Assembly (NCBI GenBank): GCA_964435565.1
Contig: CAYSZR010000012.1
Span: 1 to 39,384, forward strand
Direction of reading: 5' to 3'
Origin: QAMH01 sp964435565
GTDB taxonomy: Bacteria > Actinomycetota > Coriobacteriia > Coriobacteriales > QAMH01
DNA: 39,384 nt
Part shown: in pieces, positions 16,689-25,048 of the stretch
Numbering within the stretch: position 1 is the stretch's first letter
Layout: each line of letters begins with the position of its first letter
Made by a program: the position numbers and the translations under genes
The notes under the pieces: model-generated
Databases searched by the model: none
What the model was told of the DNA's origin: nothing
The model's input: the letters and a program-made list of their open reading frames with translations, nothing else

Positions 16689-17751
16689 CACCCGTTTCGC
16701 TGCTCAAGCTCGTACTCGTGCTTGTGCTCGAATTGGTGCTGACGCTCGAACTCGACGTGGAACTTGAACTCTTGCTCGCCTTTTCCGCTGCTTTATACGA
16801 AGCGTTGGCGCTGTTCAGAAGGGCTCTCGCAACGGCATTGATCTCTGACGAAGACGCCTTTACCGAATTCGATGTCTCTATAATGGACTGCAAAAGCTCC
16901 TCGTTCACAATACTCGCGGTTTCCGACTCGCTCCCGGTCAGAATCTGGACTTCTTCGCAGGACTCCAGATTGAAGATAGGCTCGATGGTGATGCGATGGT
17001 ACAGTTTCGAGGAATCGGTCTCTATATTGCTCACGGTGCCAACGATGATGCCCCGGGGATATGTCCCCCCGCTGCCCGACGTGACAACGATATCGCCATT
17101 GCCAACGGTCTTATCGATAGGAACATACTCAAGAGTCAGCGTTCCATCATAAGCACCGTGCATGATGCCATGGGCACGAGAGTTTTGGACCATAGCGGAA
17201 ACCGATGCATTTGCATCGTTTACCAGACGAATAACACTCGCCGTATCCGTAACCGATTCGATTTGGCCGTAGAGCCCGCACGAACTTATAACGCCCATAC
17301 CTACTCGAATACCATCATCCGAACCCTTATTGATGGTCGCCGTACGATCCCAGCCCGACGTCGTCGAAGTAATCTCGGCGCTTATCGTCTGGAGATTGTA
17401 GATATCGGAAAGCTGAGCCAGCGTGGTGAGGCGTTGGTCTTGCTGACGATATTCTTCAAGCTCGGCTACAAGCGTTCGCAGCTGTTGGTTTTCCTGCTCG
17501 AGTTTGGCGACTTCGTCATTATCGCTTGTCGAGCCTGCACTGGAAAATGGCATCGGTATTGCCGAGCACGCGCGTTCTATCGGTTTGGTCACCGATTGAA
17601 CCACTCCGCGAGCAACCTCAAACGGCCCGCCACCATCAAAGCGCACGCATAGGGTGACGAGCATTATAGATACAACTATCAGAGCAATCGGAATCCACCA
17701 TAAGCCCGGACCCCTGCTCTGACTCTGGCTGCTAAACGAGAGCCCCGGCAT
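16675..17751 (-). CDS. mreC: Rod shape-determining protein MreC
   Basis: Scaffold of the elongation complex. It has a short N-terminal cytoplasmic segment, one membrane helix near residues 17-38, and a coiled coil at about 72-110 (KLEQENQQLRTLVAELEEYRQQ). Two beta domains follow with SGWDRTATINKGSDDGIRVGMGV and VVTSGSGGTYPRGIIVG, the standard MreC signature. About 45 serine/threonine residues make up much of the last 60 amino acids, a low-complexity tail outside the membrane that most MreC proteins lack. ATG 17751 has AGAGG overlapping the mreB stop; a TTG one codon upstream is possible. 358 residues. Confidence 0.95.
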   Translation of the reverse strand: MPGLSFSSQSQSRGPGLWWIPIALIVVSIMLVTLCVRFDGGGPFEVARGVVQSVTKPIERACSAIPMPFSSAGSTSDNDEVAKLEQENQQLRTLVAELEEYRQQDQRLTTLAQLSDIYNLQTISAEITSTTSGWDRTATINKGSDDGIRVGMGVISSCGLYGQIESVTDTASVIRLVNDANASVSAMVQNSRAHGIMHGAYDGTLTLEYVPIDKTVGNGDIVVTSGSGGTYPRGIIVGTVSNIETDSSKLYHRITIEPIFNLESCEEVQILTGSESETASIVNEELLQSIIETSNSVKASSSEINAVARALLNSANASYKAAEKASKSSSSTSSSSVSTNSSTSTSTSLSSETGDGVE

Positions 17752-17757
17752 CAAGCA

Positions 17758-18798
17758 TTACCTCTGTTGCATGTATGGCTGCGAAAGGAAGTCCGGAGAT
17801 TCGAGCACCATAGCGCAGCCCTCGACGACATTGATAAGGGCGGTTTCAGAAACATGGACCGGCACGCCGATTTCAGCACGAAGGCGCTCGTCAAGACCGC
17901 GCAGCATTCCGCCGCCGCCCGTGAGGGTGATTCCGTACTCCATAAGATCGCTTGCAAGATCGGGAGGGGTTTCGTCGAGCGTGTCTTTAACCGCCTGGAT
18001 CATCTTGGCAACAGGCTCGTCAAGGGCCTCGCGAACATCTTCGCTTTCAATGCGCACCGTGCGCGGCAGCCCAGAAAGCAGATCGCGACCGCGTACCTCG
18101 ACGTCGATCTCTTCGACGAGCGGGGCAGCTGAGCCGATGGTAATTTTGATTTCCTCAGCGGTGCGTTCGCCGATGGCGATATTGTAATGATTCTTCGCAT
18201 ACTGGACGACAGCCGAGTCAAAGGCATCGCCCGCTATACGGATAGACGTTGCGTTGACAATGCCACCCATACTGATAACGGCAACTTCCGTCGTGCCGCC
18301 GCCGATATCGACAACCATCGAACCGGTCGGGCTATCAACGGGCAGACCAGCACCTATAGCTGCAGCCATAGGCTCTTCGATAAGGAATGCCTGACGAGCG
18401 CCAGCCGTAATGGTCGCTTCGAAAACAGCGCGTTTTTCAACCGAGGTTACACCGCTGGGAACGCACACGACAACGCGTGGCTTGGGATGCCAGGGCATCC
18501 TCTTTCCCTGCGCACGCGAGATAAAATAACGAAGCATCGCCTCGGTCACATCGAAGTCAGCGATTACGCCATCTTTCAAAGGGCGCATGGCAACGATACT
18601 GCCCGGTGTACGACCGAGCATTTCTTTTGCAGCAGCGCCTACGGCCAAGACACGCTGGTCTTGTTTTTCAATGGCAACCACAGAGGGCTCGTTAATGACA
18701 ATGCCCTGACCGCGCACAGACACAAGCGTGTTTGCGGTACCCAAGTCGATTGCCATATCGCTACCGAAGTTACCAAAGAGTCTATCTGTCAGCGACAT
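17758..18798 (-). CDS. mreB: Rod shape-determining actin homologue MreB
   Basis: Actin-fold ATPase forming membrane-bound filaments that direct lateral wall synthesis. The 346-residue protein shows phosphate-1 motif DLGTANTLV, phosphate-2 VVDIGGGTTEVAVIS, and adenosine motif GITLTGGGGMLRGLD. The start at 18798 (MSLTDRLFG) has GGAG six bases upstream and matches the family N-terminus; a frame reaching 18843 adds 15 unlikely residues. First gene of mreBCD-mrdA-rodA. A 235-base gap separates it from ndk and should hold the operon promoter, but no convincing -35/-10 pair stood out. The neighbouring PBP genes and glmS, alr support a rod-shaped cell. Confidence 0.97.
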   Translation of the reverse strand: MSLTDRLFGNFGSDMAIDLGTANTLVSVRGQGIVINEPSVVAIEKQDQRVLAVGAAAKEMLGRTPGSIVAMRPLKDGVIADFDVTEAMLRYFISRAQGKRMPWHPKPRVVVCVPSGVTSVEKRAVFEATITAGARQAFLIEEPMAAAIGAGLPVDSPTGSMVVDIGGGTTEVAVISMGGIVNATSIRIAGDAFDSAVVQYAKNHYNIAIGERTAEEIKITIGSAAPLVEEIDVEVRGRDLLSGLPRTVRIESEDVREALDEPVAKMIQAVKDTLDETPPDLASDLMEYGITLTGGGGMLRGLDERLRAEIGVPVHVSETALINVVEGCAMVLESPDFLSQPYMQQR

Positions 18799-19033
18799 GG
18801 TCGCTCCTAACGTTGCTAAATCCCACAATCTCAAACGTAGCAAGAGAGTTTAACACGACTGTGCTGTTTTATCGCGGTAGCATACAAATTACAAAACTAT
18901 CCACATAACTTGAAAACCAGCATGCCTGCTAAACGCACATAATGCACTGAAACAGATACGCCCCAGGAGTTCACGCACGCAAATGCACATGAGCCCACGG
19001 AGCGCATCGAAGCCGCTTGCCTTAAGCGCCGGC

Positions 19034-19435
19034 TTAGTTAAAGAAGACACCGATTTCGCGCTCGGCACTTTCAACGGAGTCGCTACCATGAATGACGTTC
19101 TCATCCATGGTCAGGCCAAAATCACCACGAATGGTGCCAGGGGCAGCATCGGCGGGATTGGTTGAACCCATGAGCTTACGAACTGTAGCGACAGCGTTTT
19201 CGCCGCTAACGACCATTTTGACAACCGGCCCGCTCGTTATATAGGAGATGAGGCCATCATAAAAAGGCTTGCCCTCATGCTCGGCATAATTAGCCTTTGC
19301 CTGTTCTGGGGCAACCATGCCAAGCTCCATGCGCTCGATTTTGAGGCCGACGCGCTCAAAACGATTCGCAATCTCGCCTATATGGCCATTGCGAACGCCA
19401 TCGGGCTTGATCATGGTGTAGGTCTTTTCAATCAT
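19034..19435 (-). CDS. ndk: Nucleoside-diphosphate kinase
   Basis: Transfers phosphate from ATP to other nucleoside diphosphates through a phosphohistidine. The catalytic histidine is H116 in ENVIHGSDSVESAEREI, and the N-terminus EKTYTMIKPDGV is standard. The length of 133 residues is typical. ATG at 19435 has AAGGA ten bases upstream. It is 69 bases from the TPR gene and 235 bases from mreB. A weak hairpin near its stop (AAGC...GCTT nested around CGCTT/AAGCG, about 19011-19036) could end its transcript but lacks a U-run. Confidence 0.97.
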   Translation of the reverse strand: MIEKTYTMIKPDGVRNGHIGEIANRFERVGLKIERMELGMVAPEQAKANYAEHEGKPFYDGLISYITSGPVVKMVVSGENAVATVRKLMGSTNPADAAPGTIRGDFGLTMDENVIHGSDSVESAEREIGVFFN

Positions 19436-19504
19436 CTTTACTCTTTCCTTTCATTTTGTTCATATCTAAATCGGTTGCCGAAGAAGAACCCGACAGCCGA
19501 AATT

Positions 19505-21178
19505 CTACTGCTCGCTGGGGAAATAGAGCTGTACGTACTCAACCGCCCAAGATGACCCCTTGCGGGTGAGCACGACCTCATAATCGATCTGCCCACCTTC
19601 ATTGAGCGTTCCTTTCACAAAAACAGCGGTCTGATTCATACTGCGCTGCACAGCCTCGACACTGTACGAATTTAAGCCCTCGATCGAAGTGATCTGCGCT
19701 TTCTGAGTACTTTCTTCAACATCGTCAGCCCAATACTGAGATGTGTCCTCTCCGTTTTGCACGGCGGTGAAGAAGTTTTCGGTTACCGTCTCCTGCAGCG
19801 GATAGCCATATCCGAAGAAATAGGCAGCAACCGCCGCTGCTGCAAGCAGGATACAGACGATGACGAGGAAGATCGCGATCTTCAGGCCGCAGCCACTTGC
19901 CCTGCGCGCCTTACGTTTTCCCTCACGAGCGCCATAATTGATCTCTTGCTCACTCACATCGAAAAATGCCGTGTCCTCGGGCGACGGCATGTGCATTTCA
20001 GTCGTTTCCATATCGCCCGGCTCACGGACCTCGGCATAATCATCACCAAAATCAAAGGCGACGCCATACTCATAGCCAGGCCTGTCGTTGTAGGAGAAAG
20101 GCGTCTCGTCAAGTCCCGACTCGCCAGAATACGCTTCGCCTTCTTCGAGGTCCCCGGCTTCATCATCGTAATACTCGCCGTCGTCCTCATATTCGTCCAC
20201 ATATTCATCATCATCGAATTCGGCATCTTCGGAATCATCTGTCGCAGCAAGGTCAAGAGGACTCATCGCAACTGTGTCTGCAGTCGCGGGATCTGCAACA
20301 AACTCTTCAGCGTCCTCGGCCTCTTCAGCCTGCCCCTCTTCCTCGAGCGTCCCGATTTCACTGGTTTTTGGTGCAAACGGGTCAAAGCCGTCTTCGTCAT
20401 CCTGATCTGGCACAGCAGGTACGGTTGGAATATAGCCTGTATCCAAAATGCCGGGCGCACGCAATTCCAGGCGCTCTTGCAGCGCCTTTGCAAGCTCATA
20501 GTCATGTTCGGCCATCGAAGGCAGCTCGCCCTCGATTTCGCGGGCTTTCTCGAATGCCTCGAGAGCGCGCGGAACACGGCCTTGCGCCATATAACCTTGT
20601 CCCAGGTTTGCATATGCTTTTGCACGAGTGTGGTCGTCCAGGTTGAAGTCAAGCGCGGCCTCGTAAACCATGATGGCATCCGAAGCACGGTCGAGCTCCA
20701 TAAAACATACGCCTAAATTTACCAGCGATTTTGCCGGCGTCGGATTAGCGGGGTCAAGCGCCGCCTCGCGATATGCAGCACCTGCCTCGACCATGTTGCC
20801 AAGCTTGAGCTGCGCCGCACCGATACCCGCATACGCTTTATATGGCGTAGTGTAGATGGGATAGTCGAGTGCACGACCAAACGCCTCGAGCGCATTCTCA
20901 TAATCTTTCGTGCCGAGCAGTGCCGTACCTAAATTGACATATAGCGAGGGTTTCCGTTTTTCGGGACTCCCTCCCAGCGCCTTGAGATAGTATTCGGCTG
21001 CCGACCGCGGGTCATCACTTTTGACATAGCAATTGCCAATAAGATGATAGAACTTGCTGAGGTCGGCAGGAGCTAAACCACCCACGTCCTGTGTGCAGAC
21101 GATAAAGCCCTGGAGGGCATTTTTATAATCGCCCCTTGCATAGGCCTCTTGTGCCGCTTTGAATACCTCGACGTTCAT
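19505..21178 (-). CDS. TPR-repeat membrane protein with acidic linker and extracytoplasmic domain
   Basis: A 557-residue protein of unknown function. Residues 1-230 hold about six tetratricopeptide repeats (for example YVNLGTALLGTKDYENALEAFGRAL and AYANLGQGYMAQGRVPRALEAFEKA). Residues about 245-395 are strongly acidic and low-complexity (many D/E, EDDGEYYDDEAGDLEEGE). A basic patch (EGKRKARRASG) precedes one membrane helix at about 430-452. The last 105 residues form a small extracytoplasmic alpha/beta domain of the DUF4878 or NTF2-like kind (ENFFTAVQNGED). The TPRs would be cytoplasmic. ATG 21178 has GGGAG nine bases upstream. Follows a cyclophilin by 36 bases, likely the same transcript. 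Confidence 0.8.
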   Translation of the reverse strand: MNVEVFKAAQEAYARGDYKNALQGFIVCTQDVGGLAPADLSKFYHLIGNCYVKSDDPRSAAEYYLKALGGSPEKRKPSLYVNLGTALLGTKDYENALEAFGRALDYPIYTTPYKAYAGIGAAQLKLGNMVEAGAAYREAALDPANPTPAKSLVNLGVCFMELDRASDAIMVYEAALDFNLDDHTRAKAYANLGQGYMAQGRVPRALEAFEKAREIEGELPSMAEHDYELAKALQERLELRAPGILDTGYIPTVPAVPDQDDEDGFDPFAPKTSEIGTLEEEGQAEEAEDAEEFVADPATADTVAMSPLDLAATDDSEDAEFDDDEYVDEYEDDGEYYDDEAGDLEEGEAYSGESGLDETPFSYNDRPGYEYGVAFDFGDDYAEVREPGDMETTEMHMPSPEDTAFFDVSEQEINYGAREGKRKARRASGCGLKIAIFLVIVCILLAAAAVAAYFFGYGYPLQETVTENFFTAVQNGEDTSQYWADDVEESTQKAQITSIEGLNSYSVEAVQRSMNQTAVFVKGTLNEGGQIDYEVVLTRKGSSWAVEYVQLYFPSEQ

Positions 21179-21214
21179 GTTGGAAGGCTCCCTTGGGAAT
21201 ACGTGCGATTCTCG

Positions 21215-21748
21215 TTAGTCGTTCGCGTTTTCGATCGTGATGCTTTCAATAACGCTGCCCGCACGAAGCTTAGCGATTACATCCATACCATCAATAGTGT
21301 CGCCAAACACCGTGTAGTCCGTATCAAGAAAATGCTGGGGGCCAAGGCAGAAATAGAACTGGCTGCCAGCGGAATCAGGCATGGAGCTGCGCGCCATGGC
21401 GAGCGTGCCGTCATTATGCATGTTATTTGGATTGGTCTTCCACTCGCCCTTGATGGAATATCCAGGATTACCCGTTCCGGGGCGGCCATCAGGCCCAGAA
21501 AAGCCAGCGGCGACTTCTTGCGATGTCATTGCACGCGTATTGGGGCAACCACCCTGGATGACGAAACCGGGGACATGGCGGTGAAATTTAATGCCATCGT
21601 AAAAGCCCTTTTGAGCGAGCTCAACGAAGTTGCCCACATGAATGGGGGCGTCTTCGCCATGCAGCTGAACGCGAATTGTCCCTTCATCAGTGACGATGAC
21701 AGCGACTTCAGCACCGTTAGGCGTATATTCTGGCGTATATAGAGCCAT
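21215..21748 (-). CDS. Cyclophilin-type peptidyl-prolyl cis-trans isomerase
   Basis: Catalyses proline isomerisation in folding. The 177 residues contain GIKFHRHVPGFVIQGG with the catalytic arginine-position histidine/arginine (FHR), GSQFYFCLGPQHFLD, and YTVFGDTIDGMDVI, all cyclophilin landmarks. No signal peptide is visible, so it is cytoplasmic. ATG 21748 is preceded by a very strong AGGAGG. A good promoter at 21796-21824 lies 48 bases upstream, so this gene opens a unit with the TPR membrane protein and perhaps ndk. I leave the symbol blank because ppiA/ppiB naming cannot be decided here. Confidence 0.93.
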   Translation of the reverse strand: MALYTPEYTPNGAEVAVIVTDEGTIRVQLHGEDAPIHVGNFVELAQKGFYDGIKFHRHVPGFVIQGGCPNTRAMTSQEVAAGFSGPDGRPGTGNPGYSIKGEWKTNPNNMHNDGTLAMARSSMPDSAGSQFYFCLGPQHFLDTDYTVFGDTIDGMDVIAKLRAGSVIESITIENAND

Positions 21749-21795
21749 GTTTCCTCCTGTGAATAGCGAAAGCTCAGTGTTGCATAAACTCTATG

Positions 21796-21824
21796 ATTTT
21801 AGACGATAACTGCACGTAGGGCAA
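21796..21824 (-). promoter_or_regulatory. Predicted sigma-70-type promoter of the cyclophilin gene
   Basis: On the minus strand TTGCCC (21819-21824) and TAAAAT (21796-21801) have a 17-base spacer. Start of transcription would be near 21789, giving a leader of about 41 bases that ends in AGGAGG. Sequence match only, but one of the better ones in the window. Confidence 0.55.
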
Positions 21825-21958
21825 AATAATCCGCAACTGCTACACGAGATGTCATCACGATATCCGCACATACCCGTTGAAAAACATCACCATGCATACG
21901 CCTTCTTTATATGACACTCGTCTACAATCATTTGCCCTATGCAGGGTGTTTATACGAA

Positions 21959-21989
21959 AACGGGTTCACGCGTATAACGCAAACCCGTT
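21959..21989 (-). terminator. Probable terminator after tRNA-Arg
   Basis: AACGGGTT (21982-21989 on the complement) pairs with AACCCGTT (21959-21966 on the complement); an inner GCGT/ACGC stem extends the hairpin. On the minus transcript it begins six bases after the tRNA CCA end and is followed by TTTCG, a short U-run. Position right behind the tRNA supports termination or 3' trimming. Confidence 0.6.
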
Positions 21990-21995
21990 ATTTCC

Positions 21996-22072
21996 TGGTG
22001 CCCCCTGCGGGATTCGAACCCACGGCCTTCTGCTCCGGAGGCAGACGCTCTATCCAGCTGAGCTAAGGGGAC
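21996..22072 (-). tRNA. tRNA-Arg (anticodon CCG)
   Basis: A complete 77-base cloverleaf on the minus strand: acceptor GTCCCCT pairs with AGGGGGC, D arm GCTC..GAGC, anticodon stem TCTGC/GCAGA around loop CTCCGGA (anticodon CCG), and a T arm with GGTTCGAATCC. The discriminator is A and CCA is encoded. It starts 26 bases after the methyltransferase stop, so it is probably cotranscribed with that gene or uses a promoter inside its 3' end. Confidence 0.95.
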
Positions 22073-22098
22073 CGAAAAACAAATCTACCACAAAGTGG

Positions 22099-23430
22099 CT
22101 ATTCCCTCGTCAATAAAACAACAGTCTCCACGTGATACGTCTGCGGAAAAAGGTCTACAGGAGTCACACGTTCAACCGTATAACCTCCCGCTTGCATCTG
22201 AACAAGATCGCGGGCAAGCGTTGTTGGATTACACGAAACATAGGCTATTGCACGTGCCCCGCTTGCAACCAGGGCATTTATTGCCATTTGTCCCAACCCG
22301 CTTCTCGGAGGATCGACAACGATCTTGTCGGGACTCCCAAGATTGGCGAGTTCGCGGGCGGCATCTCCGCCAATCACTTGAGCGCCAAGATCGTTACGCT
22401 CTAAGTTTCTGCGCAGATCACGCACAGACGATGATGCCGATTCAACCGCAACAACCGCATGGGCTTCTTGCGCAAGAGGCAATGTAAACGTGCCGGCACC
22501 TGAGTACAGATCGAGCACATAATCAAGCCCATCGGGCTCGAGCCCTTCAAGGACCAAATCGACAAGCGTTTCCGCTCCTGGTGTGTTCACCTGGAAAAAA
22601 GAGGGCGCAGAAAGCAGCATCGTTCGCCCATGCACGGTCTCTGCCCAATAACCATGACCGCGCAGCGACTCCGTACCCGAAACTTTTCGTTCTTTTGCGG
22701 GCCCTTTCAACAAGACGCGCGTGACACCCACACCTTTAACAGGCAAAGAATCCGCAACGAGCTGTGCCACGCGAGCACGCGGGAATCGCCCTGTATTCGT
22801 CCACAAAGCAACCTCGACGTCGTTTGTGCGCGTGGAAACCCGCACTCCCACACGTTCGATTCCCAGATCAGCCTGACCCGCGGCAAAACGCAGGGCTCCC
22901 GTCAGGGCCTTAGGCGCTCCAGCGAGCTTCTTCGCGCCCAACATACAAGACGAAAGCGGGGTAAAGCCGCCGCCATGCGCATGCATGCCAAGCGTAAAGC
23001 GCCCGGCAACATCTTGGCCCACCTCAAATTCGACTTTGTTTCTATATCCCCACTCACGCTTGCTCGAAACGCAAGCCGACACAAGACCCTCGACCGACGT
23101 TGCCTCCATATGGGCAATACGCACGAGCGCATCCACAACGGCCTGGCGTTTCCACTGCAATTGGACATCATATTGAATAGCCGCCCAAGGACACCCCCCA
23201 CAACGGCCAGATTGCGCTTCCGGGCAAACAGGCTGAACGCGAATCTTGGATGCTTCGACAAGCTTGTCCACTTGGGCACGAACGAAGCGATCTTTGCCAT
23301 CTACATAGCGTATGACACACGTGTCCCCAGGAAAGCCTCCCGCCACAAACGCAACGCGATTGTCCGCGAGATGGCCTACCCCATCGCCGCCATAAGCGAG
23401 CGACTCTATGTGAATTTCCTCTGTCTTCAT
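22099..23430 (-). CDS. TrmA/RlmD-type class I SAM-dependent RNA (uracil-5-)-methyltransferase
   Basis: Methylates a uracil C5 in rRNA (RlmC/RlmD-like) or tRNA. An N-terminal TRAM domain (IESLAYGGDGVGHL) is followed by the cluster cysteines CPEAQSGRCGGCPW, which bind [4Fe-4S]. SAM-binding motif DLYSGAGTFTLPLA and DPPRSGLG precede the catalytic cysteine in YVSCNPTTLARD. Total 443 residues. I chose ATG 23430, since the longer frame begins with TTG at 23436. No Shine-Dalgarno is visible: the bases where it should lie are inside a hairpin (23434-23484). The exact RNA site cannot be told from sequence. Ferredoxin lies upstream, tRNA-Arg downstream. Confidence 0.93.
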   Translation of the reverse strand: MKTEEIHIESLAYGGDGVGHLADNRVAFVAGGFPGDTCVIRYVDGKDRFVRAQVDKLVEASKIRVQPVCPEAQSGRCGGCPWAAIQYDVQLQWKRQAVVDALVRIAHMEATSVEGLVSACVSSKREWGYRNKVEFEVGQDVAGRFTLGMHAHGGGFTPLSSCMLGAKKLAGAPKALTGALRFAAGQADLGIERVGVRVSTRTNDVEVALWTNTGRFPRARVAQLVADSLPVKGVGVTRVLLKGPAKERKVSGTESLRGHGYWAETVHGRTMLLSAPSFFQVNTPGAETLVDLVLEGLEPDGLDYVLDLYSGAGTFTLPLAQEAHAVVAVESASSSVRDLRRNLERNDLGAQVIGGDAARELANLGSPDKIVVDPPRSGLGQMAINALVASGARAIAYVSCNPTTLARDLVQMQAGGYTVERVTPVDLFPQTYHVETVVLLTRE

Positions 23431-23433
23431 ATA

Positions 23434-23484
23434 CAATTTTGGGGCCGCCGTCGGGAAACCCCAACGGCAGCCCCAATCAAATTG
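23434..23484 (-). other. Strong hairpin between the ferredoxin and the RNA methyltransferase
   Basis: TTGGGGCCGCCGT (23439-23451) pairs with ACGGCAGCCCCAA (23464-23476) over 13 positions with one G-U type mismatch on the minus transcript. An inner GGG/CCC and an outer CAATT/AATTG extend it. It begins 12 bases past the ferredoxin stop and ends three bases before the methyltransferase ATG. The minus transcript has no U-run after it, so it is either a poor terminator or a translation-control or processing stem. Confidence 0.55.
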
Positions 23485-23496
23485 TCTACCAGATGC

Positions 23497-23664
23497 CTAC
23501 AGAGTCAGAGCATCAACGGGGCATGAAGACGTGCATGCACCGCAATCGATGCATTCATCTTCGTTGACCTCTGCATAATCGTTGACAGTCAAAGCATCAA
23601 CGGGGCAGGTGTCCACACAGGCGCCACATGCAATGCAAGCGCTCTGATCAATATTCACAGCCAT
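23497..23664 (-). CDS. 2[4Fe-4S] bacterial ferredoxin
   Basis: A 55-residue electron carrier, MAVNIDQSACIACGACVDTCPV and a second ECIDCGACTSSCPV, each with the CxxCxxCxxxCP pattern that binds one [4Fe-4S] cluster. This is the size of the clostridial-type ferredoxin used by anaerobes. ATG 23664 has GGAGG seven bases upstream; a frame reaching 23694 adds ten residues without a ribosome site. A TACAAT at 23721-23726 (minus) could be a -10 box, but no good -35 is seen. It is 66 bases from the methyltransferase and likely serves general redox metabolism. Confidence 0.95.
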   Translation of the reverse strand: MAVNIDQSACIACGACVDTCPVDALTVNDYAEVNEDECIDCGACTSSCPVDALTL

Positions 23665-23741
23665 CGTCTTACCTCCTTTTTGCGGCCTACACAAGCCGCC
23701 TTTTCAAAACACGTCGCGCTATTGTATCTAATTTGAAGACG

Positions 23742-25019
23742 TTATCGCTTCGCGAGAGGCAATCTCACGGTAAACGTCGTACCATCGGCGCCCGACGCCA
23801 CATGAATCGTCCCCTTGTGCAGCTCTGCAGTCGATTTTGCAATGGATAGTCCCAAGCCAAAGCTCGCCGCTTCTCCTTCATGGACGCGGGCCTTATCCGA
23901 ACGATAGAAACGATCAAACAAATGAGGCAAATCCTCTGCGGGGACAGGCTCGCCGTCATTATGGACGGTAAGCACCGCCTCGTTTTTAACCTGATGAAGC
24001 CTAACGTTGACTACGCCCGGTTTAGCCGAATACTTGCAAGCGTTTTCAAGCAGGGTTTTTACCATATTCTCAGCACGCAGGGCGTCGCCTATTATATGCA
24101 GGCCCTCGTCGACATCGTCCTCGATAACAAGCCCGCGCTCGAACGCCACGGCATCAAACTGGAGTACCTGCATTTCGACCAGCGAGCTCAAGTCGACGTC
24201 AGACATGATCTGCGTGAAATCGATTCCGGCATCAGCCTGCGCAAGCGTGAGCATATCCTCAGTCAACTGCTGCATACGTCGGGCCTCGGCGCCTATGCCC
24301 TCCACCCACGTCCGCTGTTCCTCAATAGTCTTATCGGGGTTTTCAGCCAAAATAGTCGCGTCGGCCATAATGATTGTCAATGGCGTCTTAAGCTCGTGGC
24401 TTGCATCTGCAATGAAGCGCTGCTGTTCTTTCCACGCATTCTCTACCGGTCGCGTCACATAACGCGACAGGAAAATGGTTATTCCAAACAGGGCCAACAT
24501 TAAGACTAACCAGGCGGCAAACAAGACCAAGGCGTTATTACCGGCCCCGTCTGTCACCGTATGCATATCAGCAAAGGCTATACGGTATCCGGTCAGCGTC
24601 GTATCTACCCTGTAATACAACCCATATTCTGACAAAACGCCCTGGGGTTGACCTTTTGCAAGCGCCGCCTCGACAGCTGCTGCGCAAACGTCGGCATCCA
24701 TTTGTGCCGTACTCGAGGAATTCACGATGATATGCCCAAGATCGCCAAAATAGACGGTGACGCTATAAATGGGAATTTTAGAATGCGTTGATTTCTGGTT
24801 ATTCAAATGACCATTTTCATCACTGTAGACCCCGCCAAGAGCTGGCAGGTCGTCAAAACCCATTGGGTCCGATCCGGTGGCGCGCAAAAGGGAAGCATCC
24901 ACCTCTGCCTTAAGATCTTGGTAGTTCTTAAACCCGATAGCGCCAAATGCGACAAGTGAGACGATCCCCACAAGAACCATCATGATGATGATGAAACGCA
25001 CCCTGAATTTCTTGATCAT
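23742..25019 (-). CDS. Sensor histidine kinase (two-component)
   Basis: Membrane sensor kinase of 425 residues. Two helices (about 8-30 and 162-185) enclose an extracytoplasmic sensing region of about 130 residues with no domain I recognise. The H box FIADASHELKTPLT holds the phosphorylated H208. The ATP-binding domain shows the N box LLENACKYS, the F box LFDRFYRSD and the G box GLGLSIAKS. A short linker after helix 2 replaces a full HAMP domain. ATG 25019 has GGAG five bases upstream and follows the response regulator by 29 bases, so the two form one unit. The signal is unknown; envelope genes nearby make an envelope stimulus possible. Confidence 0.93.
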   Translation of the reverse strand: MIKKFRVRFIIIMMVLVGIVSLVAFGAIGFKNYQDLKAEVDASLLRATGSDPMGFDDLPALGGVYSDENGHLNNQKSTHSKIPIYSVTVYFGDLGHIIVNSSSTAQMDADVCAAAVEAALAKGQPQGVLSEYGLYYRVDTTLTGYRIAFADMHTVTDGAGNNALVLFAAWLVLMLALFGITIFLSRYVTRPVENAWKEQQRFIADASHELKTPLTIIMADATILAENPDKTIEEQRTWVEGIGAEARRMQQLTEDMLTLAQADAGIDFTQIMSDVDLSSLVEMQVLQFDAVAFERGLVIEDDVDEGLHIIGDALRAENMVKTLLENACKYSAKPGVVNVRLHQVKNEAVLTVHNDGEPVPAEDLPHLFDRFYRSDKARVHEGEAASFGLGLSIAKSTAELHKGTIHVASGADGTTFTVRLPLAKR

Positions 25020-25048
25020 GCTATCTCCATCCAGCGTCGAAGGAGGAG

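Noticed and set aside
18799..19033. Promoter search upstream of mreB
   Set aside because: TTGTAA and TAAAAC with 17-base spacing exist, but the -10 is poor, so it is not listed as a feature.
19757..20716. 319-codon plus-strand open frame opposite the TPR gene
   Set aside because: Composition follows the complement of the TPR gene's acidic region; no domain is recognisable.
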